In this document: positions 32,343-40,325 of the stretch, in pieces
Position numbering within the stretch: the stretch's first letter is position 1
How the letters are laid out: each line of letters begins with the position of its first letter
Assembly: GCA_902774035.1 (NCBI GenBank)
Contig: CACYHA010000012.1
Coordinates: 1 to 53,249 of the forward strand
Length of the DNA: 53,249 nt
Direction of reading: 5' to 3'
Source: Oscillospiraceae bacterium
Lineage (GTDB): Bacteria > Bacillota > Clostridia > Oscillospirales > Acutalibacteraceae
Made by a program: the position numbers and the translations under genes
The notes under the pieces: generated by a model
What the model was told of the DNA's origin: nothing
The model's input: only the letters and a program-made list of their open reading frames with translations
Database searches by the model: none

Positions 32343-33998
32343 TTATGAGTTTTCTGGTGCTGCGGTGCTTTCTGCCGGCGCATATCCGCCCTCTTCGTCC
32401 CGCACCAGCGCAACGGCGTCGGGCGTGTTGTTCCCTTTGCCGAGCCAGGTGTCGGAGAATTTCTGGCCGGAGATCGCTTCGCAGCGAGCGATCTGTTCCC
32501 CGGTGAGGGCGACGGCGCCGAATCTGTGCTTGGCGGCGATGGCGGCGCGAATCATCGCGTGATCGTCCTTCGTCATCTGGAAACGGCGCAGCAAAAACAG
32601 CGAGACCAGAGCGGCGGCGATCGGCACGATCGCCACGCACAGCCGCACGCCGAAGACGGCCGGGGGCGTCTGGGTATAGAGGGTCCCGTTCGCCTTTTCA
32701 AATTCCGCAACGGCGTCGCCGGTCACAAGGCCGAAGCCCTGCAGCACAAAGCCGACAAGGGCGGCCATGACGCCGCTGATGCTCTTTTTGATCAGCGTGC
32801 TGAAGGTCGCGATCACACCCTCGCGGCGGCGGCCGGTGATCAGCTCGTCCACGTCGGTGAGATCCGGGAAGATGTTGGTGGAAACAAAGCCGAGGCCGCT
32901 CATGCCGAAGGGGTAGAGGACCATGCTCAGCAGCATCAGCAAAAAGAAGAGGGTGCGCGTGCCTGTGCCGGGGGTGCTCGTCTGCATCAACAGACCGATC
33001 GCAAGACCGGCGACCATGAGGGGTGTGACGAGATTGCCGCATTTCTTTTTGCCGAACTTGATCGTCAGCGCGTAGTTCAGCGGAAAGGCGCTCGCTTCGG
33101 CAACGCCGGCAACGGCGTTGAACAGGCCGTAGCTTTTGTATTGGTTCGCGAGATACTTGATGTAATAGACCTTGGTGTTGCTGTAAAAGCCCGTGGAAAA
33201 CTGATAGGCGAGGCTCATGAAGAAGTATTGCCGAAAGGCTTTGTTTTTAAACACCAGGCGGTATTCCCGCAGCACATAGCCGAGATCGAAGGGCTCGAGC
33301 CGATTGTCCAGCGAGGAGGGCTCGCGCGTTTTCTTCCAGGTCAAAAACACGGCGAAGGAGAAGAACGACGAAAGCACCAGACCGACCACGAGAAAAGGCA
33401 GACGCGACTGCGACGTGATGTTGTCGCCCGAACCGAAGAGCTGCAGGATCGCAACGGTGAACAGAAACGAGGGCACCATGCCGGCGGAGTTGAACAGGTA
33501 CCCCACGGAATTGTATTGGGTGCGCAGGTCGTATTCCGGCGCAAGCTCGGGCAGCATGGCGGTGTGGGGCACGCTGATGATCGTGTACGCCGTTTTATAG
33601 AGCATATAAACTATGGTATAATAGACCACGGCGCGGCCGGGAGACACGGCGCCGTTCAGGCCGAAGCTGTTCCAGAGCAGGGTGTAGGAGAGAAAGAGCA
33701 CGGGAATGCCCCAAAGCAGATAGCGCCGGTGCTTGCCGGTTTTGCTGCGGGTGCGGTCGGTGATGATGCCCATGGCGGGGTCGGTCACGGCGTCCCAGAG
33801 CGTGGCGAGCATGACGACGATGCCCGCGCTTTTGAGCGAGATGTTCACCGTGTCGGTCAAAAAGACGTTGAAGTACATGCTGATGATGTAGCCCGCGCCG
33901 CCCATGAACATGTTGGCGTAGCTGTAGTTGATCATCGGCAAAACGGCGGTTTTGAAATCGCCCTTGACGCCGATGGCGCGTTTGATCCGTTCGCCCAC
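32343..33998 (-). CDS. GPH-family (MFS_2) transporter
   Basis: 551 residues. MLATLWDAVTDPAMGIITDR and TRSKTGKHRRYLL are the GPH loop signature. About twelve TM segments are followed by a longer cytoplasmic C-terminal tail (~80 residues, from FQMTKDDHAMIRAAIAAKHR). This tail is seen in clostridial GPH proteins next to glycosidases. GTG 33998 is the start, with AGGAGG eight bases away. Substrate unknown, though GH20 is 4 kb downstream on the same strand. Confidence 0.85.
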   Translation of the reverse strand: MGERIKRAIGVKGDFKTAVLPMINYSYANMFMGGAGYIISMYFNVFLTDTVNISLKSAGIVVMLATLWDAVTDPAMGIITDRTRSKTGKHRRYLLWGIPVLFLSYTLLWNSFGLNGAVSPGRAVVYYTIVYMLYKTAYTIISVPHTAMLPELAPEYDLRTQYNSVGYLFNSAGMVPSFLFTVAILQLFGSGDNITSQSRLPFLVVGLVLSSFFSFAVFLTWKKTREPSSLDNRLEPFDLGYVLREYRLVFKNKAFRQYFFMSLAYQFSTGFYSNTKVYYIKYLANQYKSYGLFNAVAGVAEASAFPLNYALTIKFGKKKCGNLVTPLMVAGLAIGLLMQTSTPGTGTRTLFFLLMLLSMVLYPFGMSGLGFVSTNIFPDLTDVDELITGRRREGVIATFSTLIKKSISGVMAALVGFVLQGFGLVTGDAVAEFEKANGTLYTQTPPAVFGVRLCVAIVPIAAALVSLFLLRRFQMTKDDHAMIRAAIAAKHRFGAVALTGEQIARCEAISGQKFSDTWLGKGNNTPDAVALVRDEEGGYAPAESTAAPENS

Positions 33999-34042
33999 AA
34001 AGAAAGCCTCCTTCCGGCGTGAACCCGTTTCAATATAGAATT

Positions 34043-34071
34043 ATTTTATCATTCCAGACGGACTTCGTCAA
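34043..34071 (-). promoter_or_regulatory. Promoter of the second GPH transporter gene
   Basis: Minus strand: TTGACG (34066-34071), 17 bases, TAAAAT (34043-34048). Confidence 0.65.
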
Positions 34072-34131
34072 GAAATCGGCGGGAAAAAGCGGATTTTTCT
34101 TTCAAAGGCAGAACAAATTCGTTTAAAAATG

Positions 34132-34161
34132 TTGACAGAAGGGGCACGTTTGCGCTATAAT
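34132..34161 (+). promoter_or_regulatory. Promoter of the rpmH cluster
   Basis: TTGACA (34132-34137), 18 bases, TATAAT (34156-34161). The 115-base leader contains a GC hairpin with ACGCGC/GCGCGT arms near 34213-34246, and a strong AAGGAGGT before rpmH. Confidence 0.75.
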
Positions 34162-34276
34162 GTCAAAATGCAAGGTCTGCGCTCTTCAAAAAGCAAACGG
34201 CCTTTCGGCTCAAAAAACAACGCGCTGCGTTCGGCTGCGGCGCGTGTGCATTGAATTTCAAAGGAGGTATATCGAA

Positions 34277-34411
34277 ATGAAAAGAACTTATCAACCCAAG
34301 AAGCGCCACAGAAAGATGGAGCACGGTTTCCGCAAGAGAATGGCGACCAGCAACGGACGCAAGGTTCTTGCCCGCAGACGCGCAAAGGGCAGAAAGCAAC
34401 TGACCTACTAA
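34277..34411 (+). CDS. rpmH: 50S ribosomal protein L34
   Basis: 44 residues, [20 protein letters not shown] then [20 protein letters not shown], a complete L34. AAGGAGGT lies at 34261-34268. First gene of the conserved rpmH-rnpA-yidD-yidC-jag order. No dnaA lies upstream; the neighbour is a divergent GPH transporter. Confidence 0.97.
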   Translation: MKRTYQPKKRHRKMEHGFRKRMATSNGRKVLARRRAKGRKQLTY

Positions 34412-34488
34412 GATCGACCCGTTCCAACTTTACCCGGTGACGTCGGTCACCGCGGCTTTTGATTTCAGCGAAACGGGGTGGGTCTGCT

Positions 34489-34833
34489 GTGCCGTCTGGT
34501 TATCAGTCGCTGCAACTGAACAAGGACTTTCTGCGCCTTTACCGCCGCGGGAAATCCTGCGCAAAACCCGCACTGGTGGTCTATGCCATGAAAAGCCGTG
34601 GGGGTGTTTGCCGCGTCGGGATCACGACGAGCAAAAAGATCGGAGGCGCCGTTGCCCGCAACCGGGCGCGCCGCGTGATCCGCGCCGCGTTTCAGCAGGT
34701 GCAGCGCACGCAGACGCTTTCCGGTTCGTGGGACTTCGTTTTCGTTGCCCGCACCCGGACCACCCGCGTCAAAAGCACGGCTGTTGAAGCAGCTATGTGC
34801 GAAGCGTTCCGGGAGCTGGGGGTTTTGCAATGA
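34489..34833 (+). CDS. rnpA: Ribonuclease P protein component
   Basis: 114 residues. [15 protein letters not shown] and the RNR-type signature [26 protein letters not shown] identify the protein subunit that helps RNase P RNA mature tRNA 5' ends. GTG 34489 is chosen because GGGGTGGG lies six bases upstream. The stop overlaps the yidD start. Confidence 0.93.
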   Translation: MPSGYQSLQLNKDFLRLYRRGKSCAKPALVVYAMKSRGGVCRVGITTSKKIGGAVARNRARRVIRAAFQQVQRTQTLSGSWDFVFVARTRTTRVKSTAVEAAMCEAFRELGVLQ

Positions 34834-35054
34834 AACGTGTGCTGCTTGCGCTGATCCGCTTTTACAGAAAGCACATCTCGCCGCATCTTCCGCCAATGTG
34901 CCGCTATTACCCGACCTGTTCGGTCTATGCGGTGGAGGCGATCGAAACGCACGGCGCACTGCGCGGAGGTCTTTTGGCGCTCTGGCGCCTGCTGCGGTGC
35001 AATCCGCTGTCGAGCGGCGGCTATGACCCCGTGCCCCCCAAAAAAGAAAAGTGA
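34830..35054 (+). CDS. yidD: Membrane protein insertion efficiency factor YidD
   Basis: 74 residues. [20 protein letters not shown] and [13 protein letters not shown], then [14 protein letters not shown], match the family closely. It supports YidC-dependent insertion. The start overlaps the rnpA stop (ATGA). Confidence 0.95.
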   Translation: MKRVLLALIRFYRKHISPHLPPMCRYYPTCSVYAVEAIETHGALRGGLLALWRLLRCNPLSSGGYDPVPPKKEK

Positions 35055-35104
35055 CCGCTGAAAACGAACCGCCGCTGTTCCGGCGTTTCCAACGGAGGTA
35101 ACCC

Positions 35105-36088
35105 ATGCAAACGATTTTCGCCTTTTTCTACTCGATCTTCGGGTTCCTGTTCCGCATTCTCTACAACTTTATCGACAATTACGGCCTTGCCCTGCTGATT
35201 TTCACTCTTTTCTTCCGTCTGATCATCATGCCCACCAACATCAAGCAGCAAAAGAGTTCTGCGACCCAGGTGCGCATGCAGCCGAAGATCAAACGGATCC
35301 GTGACAAATATCAGGACTATCCGCCGCAGGAACGCAACCAGAAGATCCAGGAGGAAACCAACGAGCTTTATCAGCGCGAAGGCTACAGCGCCATGGCCGG
35401 CTCCTGCCTGCCTCTGCTGTTCCAGCTCCCCATTCTTTGGGGTCTCTACGGCGTGGTGCGCGAGCCGCTGAAGTATGTCCTTCAGATCCCGGCCTCGCTG
35501 GTAAACACGCTGACAAGCGTCGCTTCGACCACCCTCGGCCTGTCGGGCCGTTCGGCCGCCTATGTGGAACCGGCGCTGATCGCTAACATCGACAAGCTCA
35601 TCTACAAGATCCCCGAAACGGCGGCCCTCTATCCCCAGGAGATCCAGAAGATCCGCGAATTCGACTTCACGGTCTTCGGCATCGATCTCGGCGCCGTGCC
35701 GGATTTCAACGTGATCCGGAATTTCGGCTCCGCTTCGACCCAGGCAAAGATTTTACTTCTCATACCTCTTTTGTCTTTTGCCACGTCGATGCTCACGAGC
35801 GTCCTTTCCCAGGTGCGCCAGAAGAAGAACAACCCCAACATGGAAAACCAGCAGATGATGGGCTGCATGATGTTCATGATGCCCCTGATGAGCCTTTGGT
35901 TCACCTTCCAGTTCCCTGCCGGCATGGGCATGTACTGGATCCTTTCCAACGTGTTCGCCTTCTTCCAGACGCTGATCCTCGGCCACATCTATGCGCCGCG
36001 CAAGACCATTGCGCGATTGATGGTGGACGAAACGATTTACCGACGCTCCTATGAAAACACAAAAAAGACAACACACAACGACGACTAA
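35105..36088 (+). CDS. yidC: Membrane protein insertase YidC/Oxa1
   Basis: 327 residues, the short Gram-positive form, without a visible lipobox. Core pattern: a first core TM with the conserved Arg (FTLFFRLIIMPTNIKQQK), a cytoplasmic hairpin (IKRIRDKYQDYPPQERNQKI), PLLFQLPILWGLYGVV, and C-terminal TM segments with FQFPAGMGMYWILSNVFAF. It inserts and folds membrane proteins. CGGAGG lies before the ATG. Confidence 0.94.
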   Translation: MQTIFAFFYSIFGFLFRILYNFIDNYGLALLIFTLFFRLIIMPTNIKQQKSSATQVRMQPKIKRIRDKYQDYPPQERNQKIQEETNELYQREGYSAMAGSCLPLLFQLPILWGLYGVVREPLKYVLQIPASLVNTLTSVASTTLGLSGRSAAYVEPALIANIDKLIYKIPETAALYPQEIQKIREFDFTVFGIDLGAVPDFNVIRNFGSASTQAKILLLIPLLSFATSMLTSVLSQVRQKKNNPNMENQQMMGCMMFMMPLMSLWFTFQFPAGMGMYWILSNVFAFFQTLILGHIYAPRKTIARLMVDETIYRRSYENTKKTTHNDD

Positions 36089-36113
36089 CTGAAGAATACG
36101 GTGGTGACAACCA

Positions 36114-37163
36114 ATGATTTTTGAAGCAAAAGGACAGGGCGCAACCATTGACGAAGCCCTTGCTGCCGCAAAAGCGGCGCTGAACGCCCCGGAAACGGCG
36201 GACGTGCACGTTGAAATCCTTGAACGTCCGCAAAAAAAGATTCTCGGCATTTTCGGCGGAAAAAAAGCGGAAGCCAGAGCTTTTTATGAAATCCCGGACG
36301 CACCCGTAAAACAGGAAAAACCCAAAGCGCCCAAGGCACAAAAGCCGCAGCAAAAAGCGCCCGGTGCGCAAAAGCCGCAGCAGAAGCCACAGCCGAAGGC
36401 CGAAAAGCAGCCCAAGCCCGCGCCCGAAAAGAAGCCGGACAAGCCCGACGAGGACGCGCTGGCGAAAGCCGCTGCAGAGGAAGAAGCCCAGAGCAGAACG
36501 CCGCTCAACCCCGACGACAAGCCGGGCGTGAAGACGGCTGTGGAATACCTCAAGGCCGTGCTCGGCGCGATGGAGATCGAAAAGGTGGAGATCTCCGCAT
36601 TTGTGCAGGCGGACAACGAAGTGCTCCTTGAGCTGGACTGCGGCGAGGACTACGGCGTTGTGATCGGTCGGCGCGGCGAAACGCTGGATTCCATTCAGTA
36701 TCTGACCCGCCTGGCCGCGAACCGCAAAAAGACCGAGGGCGAATATTCCCGCATCACGATCAACGTCGGTTCCTACCGCGAAAAGCGCAGAGCCACGCTG
36801 TCGAACCTTGCGAAAAAGAACGCCGAGAAGGTGCGCAAATACGGACGCCCCTTCACCTTTGAGCCGATGAACCCCTATGAGCGCCGCATCATCCACACCA
36901 CGGTGCAGGGCATCGAGGGGGTCAGCTCCCATTCCGTCGGTTCCGACGAGGAACGCCGTGTCGTCATCTCGCTGGAAGACGGCGTGAAACCGTTGAATCC
37001 CTCCCGCGGCGGCGGCAAAGGCGGTCGCGGCGGCAGACCCGGCGGCGGACGTTCCCGCGGCGGCAGAGGCGGCAGCAAGCCTGCCCAGCAAAGCGCACCT
37101 ACCCGCCCGCCGAAAACCGACGCAGGCGCGGCAGGCGTTTCGCTCTACGGCAAGATCAACTGA
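36114..37163 (+). CDS. jag: RNA-binding protein Jag/KhpB (EloR)
   Basis: 349 residues. Jag-N domain (about 3-60, with KKILGIFGGKKAEA), a long Pro/Lys/Gln linker (about 65-115), KH domain with VVIGRRGETLDSIQYLTRLA, R3H domain with MNPYERRIIHTTVQGIEGV, and a Gly/Arg-rich tail of about 45 residues. KhpB pairs with KhpA and affects cell elongation. The RGG-like tail is an addition beyond the usual end. The expected next genes mnmE, mnmG and rsmG are absent. Confidence 0.92.
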   Translation: MIFEAKGQGATIDEALAAAKAALNAPETADVHVEILERPQKKILGIFGGKKAEARAFYEIPDAPVKQEKPKAPKAQKPQQKAPGAQKPQQKPQPKAEKQPKPAPEKKPDKPDEDALAKAAAEEEAQSRTPLNPDDKPGVKTAVEYLKAVLGAMEIEKVEISAFVQADNEVLLELDCGEDYGVVIGRRGETLDSIQYLTRLAANRKKTEGEYSRITINVGSYREKRRATLSNLAKKNAEKVRKYGRPFTFEPMNPYERRIIHTTVQGIEGVSSHSVGSDEERRVVISLEDGVKPLNPSRGGGKGGRGGRPGGGRSRGGRGGSKPAQQSAPTRPPKTDAGAAGVSLYGKIN

Positions 37164-37178
37164 ACAACAGCAAAATGG

Positions 37179-37217
37179 AAAGCACTGCAGTTCCCTTCGG
37201 GGCGTGCAGTGCTTTTT
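37179..37217 (+). terminator. Terminator of the rpmH-jag operon
   Basis: AAAGCACTGCA pairs with TGCAGTGCTTT across a loop containing TTCGGGG, followed by TTT. Confidence 0.8.
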
Positions 37218-37230
37218 TGTTTTGCTTGCG

Positions 37231-37345
37231 GCGGCGGGACCGCGCGGCTTCGCCGCGCGCAAAGGGGCGCGCAGGCGGCGTACCGGTAAAATCAAACCTG
37301 TGTCTGCGCGCCCCTTTTGGCCCGTGCGCAGCACGGGCGTCCCGC
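37231..37345. repeat. Four-way-junction element, variant copy C3
   Basis: Outer stem GCGGGAC/GTCCCGC (37334-37340 numbering does not apply; arms are 37234-37240 and 37339-37345). Arm b 37241-37259 (CGCGCGGC/GCCGCGCG, TTC loop). Arm c 37261-37317 has a 14-base stem and a long ~29-base loop. Arm d 37320-37338 (GCCCGTGC/GCACGGGC). The junction stays compact, but hairpins a and e of C1/C2 are missing. It lies between the jag terminator and the GH78-like gene. Confidence 0.7.
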
Positions 37346-37372
37346 AGCAACCGACCGCTTCCAAATTTTTCA

Positions 37373-37404
37373 CTTACTTTTCTTTCGAGAGAAAGAAAAG
37401 TAAG
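37373..37404. repeat. Perfect 14-base hairpin, GAGA loop
   Basis: CTTACTTTTCTTTC pairs with GAAAGAAAAGTAAG around GAGA. It is an A/T-rich dispersed-looking hairpin, distinct from the GC-rich C elements, and lies upstream of the GH78-like gene promoter. Confidence 0.6.
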
Positions 37405-37511
37405 CAAAAGAAAGCTCTGCTTTTCGGTGCTTTTCATTATAGCATATCTGCATTCGTTTGAGCATCCGTTCCGGCGAGAAAAAGAAAGAGCTCCGATCCG
37501 AAAAGAAACCG

Positions 37512-37540
37512 TTGACGAATTTCCAGAAATCAGGTAAACT
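37512..37540 (+). promoter_or_regulatory. Promoter of the GH78-like gene
   Basis: TTGACG (37512-37517), 17 bases, TAAACT (37535-37540). Confidence 0.6.
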
Positions 37541-37558
37541 GATACAGAGGTGATCCCC

Positions 37559-40012
37559 ATGTGTAAAAACGCAAACGGCGAACGGAATCCGTTGCCCTTA
37601 CTGAACATTGACGGCGCAGGTTATAGCTTCACGCTGATGCCCTGCGCCGAAGGAGATGCGTTCGATCTGGATCTGCTGTCCCCGATGGACGATGAGGAAC
37701 GCAAGCGCATGACGCTGGATGCAGCGCTGGAAACCGCGAAAAAATACGGTGCCGAGACGCTCTATCTGTTCGCCGCTCGCGGCGACGTGCCGATGCTGGA
37801 AAGTCTGGGCTTCGTGCGCTGCGGTCTGTATGAAACGCGGCGGGGCGTCGATTGCATCCGCATGGGAAAAGATCTCGTCCTCGACGGTTTGGACTGGCTG
37901 ACCTTTCCCGGCGCCGGGGAGGCTGTGCTTTTTCGCAGCGATTTTGAATTGCCCGCAAACATCTCCCGCGTGACGGCGGAGATTTTGACCCACGGTTTTT
38001 TTGAAGGTTATCTCAACGGCGAACGCATCAGCGAAGACCTCTATGCGCCCGCTTGGACGAATTACAACAAGCAGGATTTTTCCGCCCTGCATTTTCCGAA
38101 TGCCGACACCTATTGCTACCGCTCTTACTTCATGTGCTACGATCTGACCGCCTTGGCAAAGCCCGGAAAAAACACCTTTGCCCTGCACATCGGCGACGGA
38201 TGGTACGGACAATGGGAGTGCGAGAACGAGGGGATCCTGCCCTATGGCGAAAAGAAGGCCTGCTTTCGCATCACGGCGGAGACAGCGGACGGTGTGAACC
38301 GTGTCTTTTCCTCCGACGACGGCGGCGTTTTCCGTCCGAGCTTCATCACCCGGAGCAGTATGTACTTCGGCGAAACACAGGATCTGCGTTATCTGCCCGC
38401 GGATTTTTTCTCCTGTCCGCAAAATGACCCGGCCTGCAGACCGGCGGAAAAAACCGAGCGCCCCTACACGCTGGCGCTGCGGCAGACCTGTCCGCCCGAC
38501 CGGGTGCTGCGAAAAATCACCGACACTGCGGTGCTTTCCGTTTTCGGCGACCGCAGGATCTATGACCTTGGAGAAAACGTGGCCGGCTTTGCGGTGCTGC
38601 GGTTCTCAAAAGACGCCGGTCGGGGCGAGCGTGCCGTGGTGCGCTACGCGGAAAACCTGCACCCCGACGGCGCGCTGAATTTTCATTCCACCGGCGGCAC
38701 GGCCCGCCTGAGTGTGGACGAATTCCGAAACGGCGGCAAAAACGATCTGCTGCTGTATCCCCGCTTTCTCTGGCACGCCGGACGCTATGTGGAGGTCACC
38801 GGCGACGCGGATGTTGTCTGCTTCTGCGTTGCGGCCTCCGATGTGCCGGCCACGGCGGAGTTCCGGAGCGCCGATCCGCTGCTCGATTGGCTGTTCGACG
38901 CTTATATCCGCACCCAGAGTTCCAACATCCACACCTGTGTGCCCTCCGACTGTCCGCACCGCGAACGGCTGGGCTACACCGGCGACGGCCAGCTTACTGC
39001 AGCGGCCGTGATGACCGCCTTTGACGCAAAAGCGCTCTACCGCAAGTGGATGGCCGACCTTGCCGACTGTCAGGACATCGAAAACGGCCATGTGCCCCAC
39101 ACGGCGCCCTTTTACGGCGGCGGTGGCGGCCCGGGCGGCTGGGGCTGCGCGATCGTGGAGGTGCCGTATCAATACCGGAAGTTTTACGGCGACGACGGCG
39201 TTCTGAAAACCTATTATCCCCATATGAAAAAATATCTGGACTATCTCGCTTCCCGCTGCGACGGCCATATCGTCATGCGCGAGGAGCCGGACGGCTGGTG
39301 CCTGGGCGACTGGTGTACGCCCCGCAACCATGAGGTGGGCATCCCCATCCCCGCGCCCTTTGTGAACACGTATTTCTATCTGCGCTCCCTGCGGCAGGTG
39401 ATGGAGATCGCGCCCCTTGTCGGCGCGGAAGATGACCTGCCCGGTCTGCAGACGACCGAACAGGCGGTCAAAGCGGCGTTTTTGGCGCGTTTCTTTGACA
39501 AAGCGACCGGTTCATTCTGCGGCGGCGTCTGCGGCGCGGACGCCTTCGCCCTCGATCTTGGTCTCGGCGACGCACGCACAGAGGAAAACCTCGTGCGCCG
39601 CTACCGCGAGAGCGGCACCTTCGACACCGGCATCTTCGGTACGCCGCTGGTGGTCAAGGCCCTCTTTGCGCGCGGCTATGCAAATGATGCCTACCGGCTG
39701 CTGACCAACCGGGGCGAGGTCTCCTTCCGCAGGATGATGGAGGCGGGCGCAACCACTCTTTGGGAGGAGTGGTTCAACGAGTATTCCTCCAGCCACCCCA
39801 TGTTCGGCGCCGTGACGGAATACCTGTTCAAATATCTGCTCGGCATCCGCCAGCCGGAGGGCGGCGCAGGCTTTGAGACCGTGGAGATCGCGCCGGCTCC
39901 CGTGACGGCGCTTGACTGGGCGGAAGGCAGCGTGGTGCTGGGCGGCAAGCGGATCTTTGTGCGCGTGGAGCGGGGGAAAGCGGTTGCAAAAACGATCGAG
40001 CGCCTGAAATGA
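37559..40012 (+). CDS. GH78-like alpha-L-rhamnosidase with N-terminal GNAT-like segment
   Basis: 817 residues, cytoplasmic. From about residue 110 it follows GH78 enzymes: a beta-sandwich with GFFEGYLNGERISEDLYAPA and TNYNK, then the barrel with VPSDCPHRERLGYTGDGQLT (the DCPxRxxRxGxxGD motif), DGWCLGDW (acid residues) and TTLWEEWFNE late in the barrel. Residues 1-105 differ: LETAKKYGAETLYLFAARGD and VPMLESLGFVRCGLYE resemble the end of a GNAT acetyltransferase, probably truncated. ATG 37559 follows AGAGGTGA. It likely removes rhamnose or similar from glycosides. Confidence 0.82.
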   Translation: MCKNANGERNPLPLLNIDGAGYSFTLMPCAEGDAFDLDLLSPMDDEERKRMTLDAALETAKKYGAETLYLFAARGDVPMLESLGFVRCGLYETRRGVDCIRMGKDLVLDGLDWLTFPGAGEAVLFRSDFELPANISRVTAEILTHGFFEGYLNGERISEDLYAPAWTNYNKQDFSALHFPNADTYCYRSYFMCYDLTALAKPGKNTFALHIGDGWYGQWECENEGILPYGEKKACFRITAETADGVNRVFSSDDGGVFRPSFITRSSMYFGETQDLRYLPADFFSCPQNDPACRPAEKTERPYTLALRQTCPPDRVLRKITDTAVLSVFGDRRIYDLGENVAGFAVLRFSKDAGRGERAVVRYAENLHPDGALNFHSTGGTARLSVDEFRNGGKNDLLLYPRFLWHAGRYVEVTGDADVVCFCVAASDVPATAEFRSADPLLDWLFDAYIRTQSSNIHTCVPSDCPHRERLGYTGDGQLTAAAVMTAFDAKALYRKWMADLADCQDIENGHVPHTAPFYGGGGGPGGWGCAIVEVPYQYRKFYGDDGVLKTYYPHMKKYLDYLASRCDGHIVMREEPDGWCLGDWCTPRNHEVGIPIPAPFVNTYFYLRSLRQVMEIAPLVGAEDDLPGLQTTEQAVKAAFLARFFDKATGSFCGGVCGADAFALDLGLGDARTEENLVRRYRESGTFDTGIFGTPLVVKALFARGYANDAYRLLTNRGEVSFRRMMEAGATTLWEEWFNEYSSSHPMFGAVTEYLFKYLLGIRQPEGGAGFETVEIAPAPVTALDWAEGSVVLGGKRIFVRVERGKAVAKTIERLK

Positions 40013-40092
40013 TCCTGTGCGCTTAAATTGGCCATCTCTATAATCCGCATCGCGCTCAAATAACTTGAGTTTTTAAAGGCGCCCAATTGAAA

Positions 40093-40304
40093 GGGGCAGT
40101 TGCATTTCGCGAAAAACGTCAAAGCAAATATAAAAAGAAAGCGCTTTCCGCAGACTTGTTCTGTGAAGATAGCGCTTTCTTAACTTTTTGTTCTCTAAAG
40201 TAGTAGGATTATTTGCTTTGACTCGACGTTTTTTCGCCCTCGGCGTACTTTTGTACAGCCTTCGGTCGAAGAAAACGCCGTTTTCATCCAAATGCAACAG
40301 CCCC
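40093..40304. repeat. MITE-like element, family B, copy 1 (212 bp)
   Basis: The ends are GGGGCAGTTGCATTT and AAATGCAACAGCCCC. The left half forms a hairpin with arms AAGAAAGCGCT/AGCGCTTTCTT. The right ~65 bases (CGACGTTTTTTCGCCCTCGG and following) are identical to copy 2 at 52859-53070 and fold into a long imperfect hairpin with GTAC-TTTT-GTAC at its tip. No coding capacity. Little else lies between 40013 and 40325. Confidence 0.8.
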
Positions 40305-40325
40305 TATTTCTATGTTTTTTCATGC

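Noticed and set aside
34000-34276. Replication origin upstream of rpmH
   Set aside because: There is no dnaA gene, no cluster of DnaA boxes and no AT-rich unwinding region; the space holds two divergent promoters and a leader.
40093-40304. Family B element as part of a complete insertion sequence
   Set aside because: Only 212 bases and no transposase frame on either strand.
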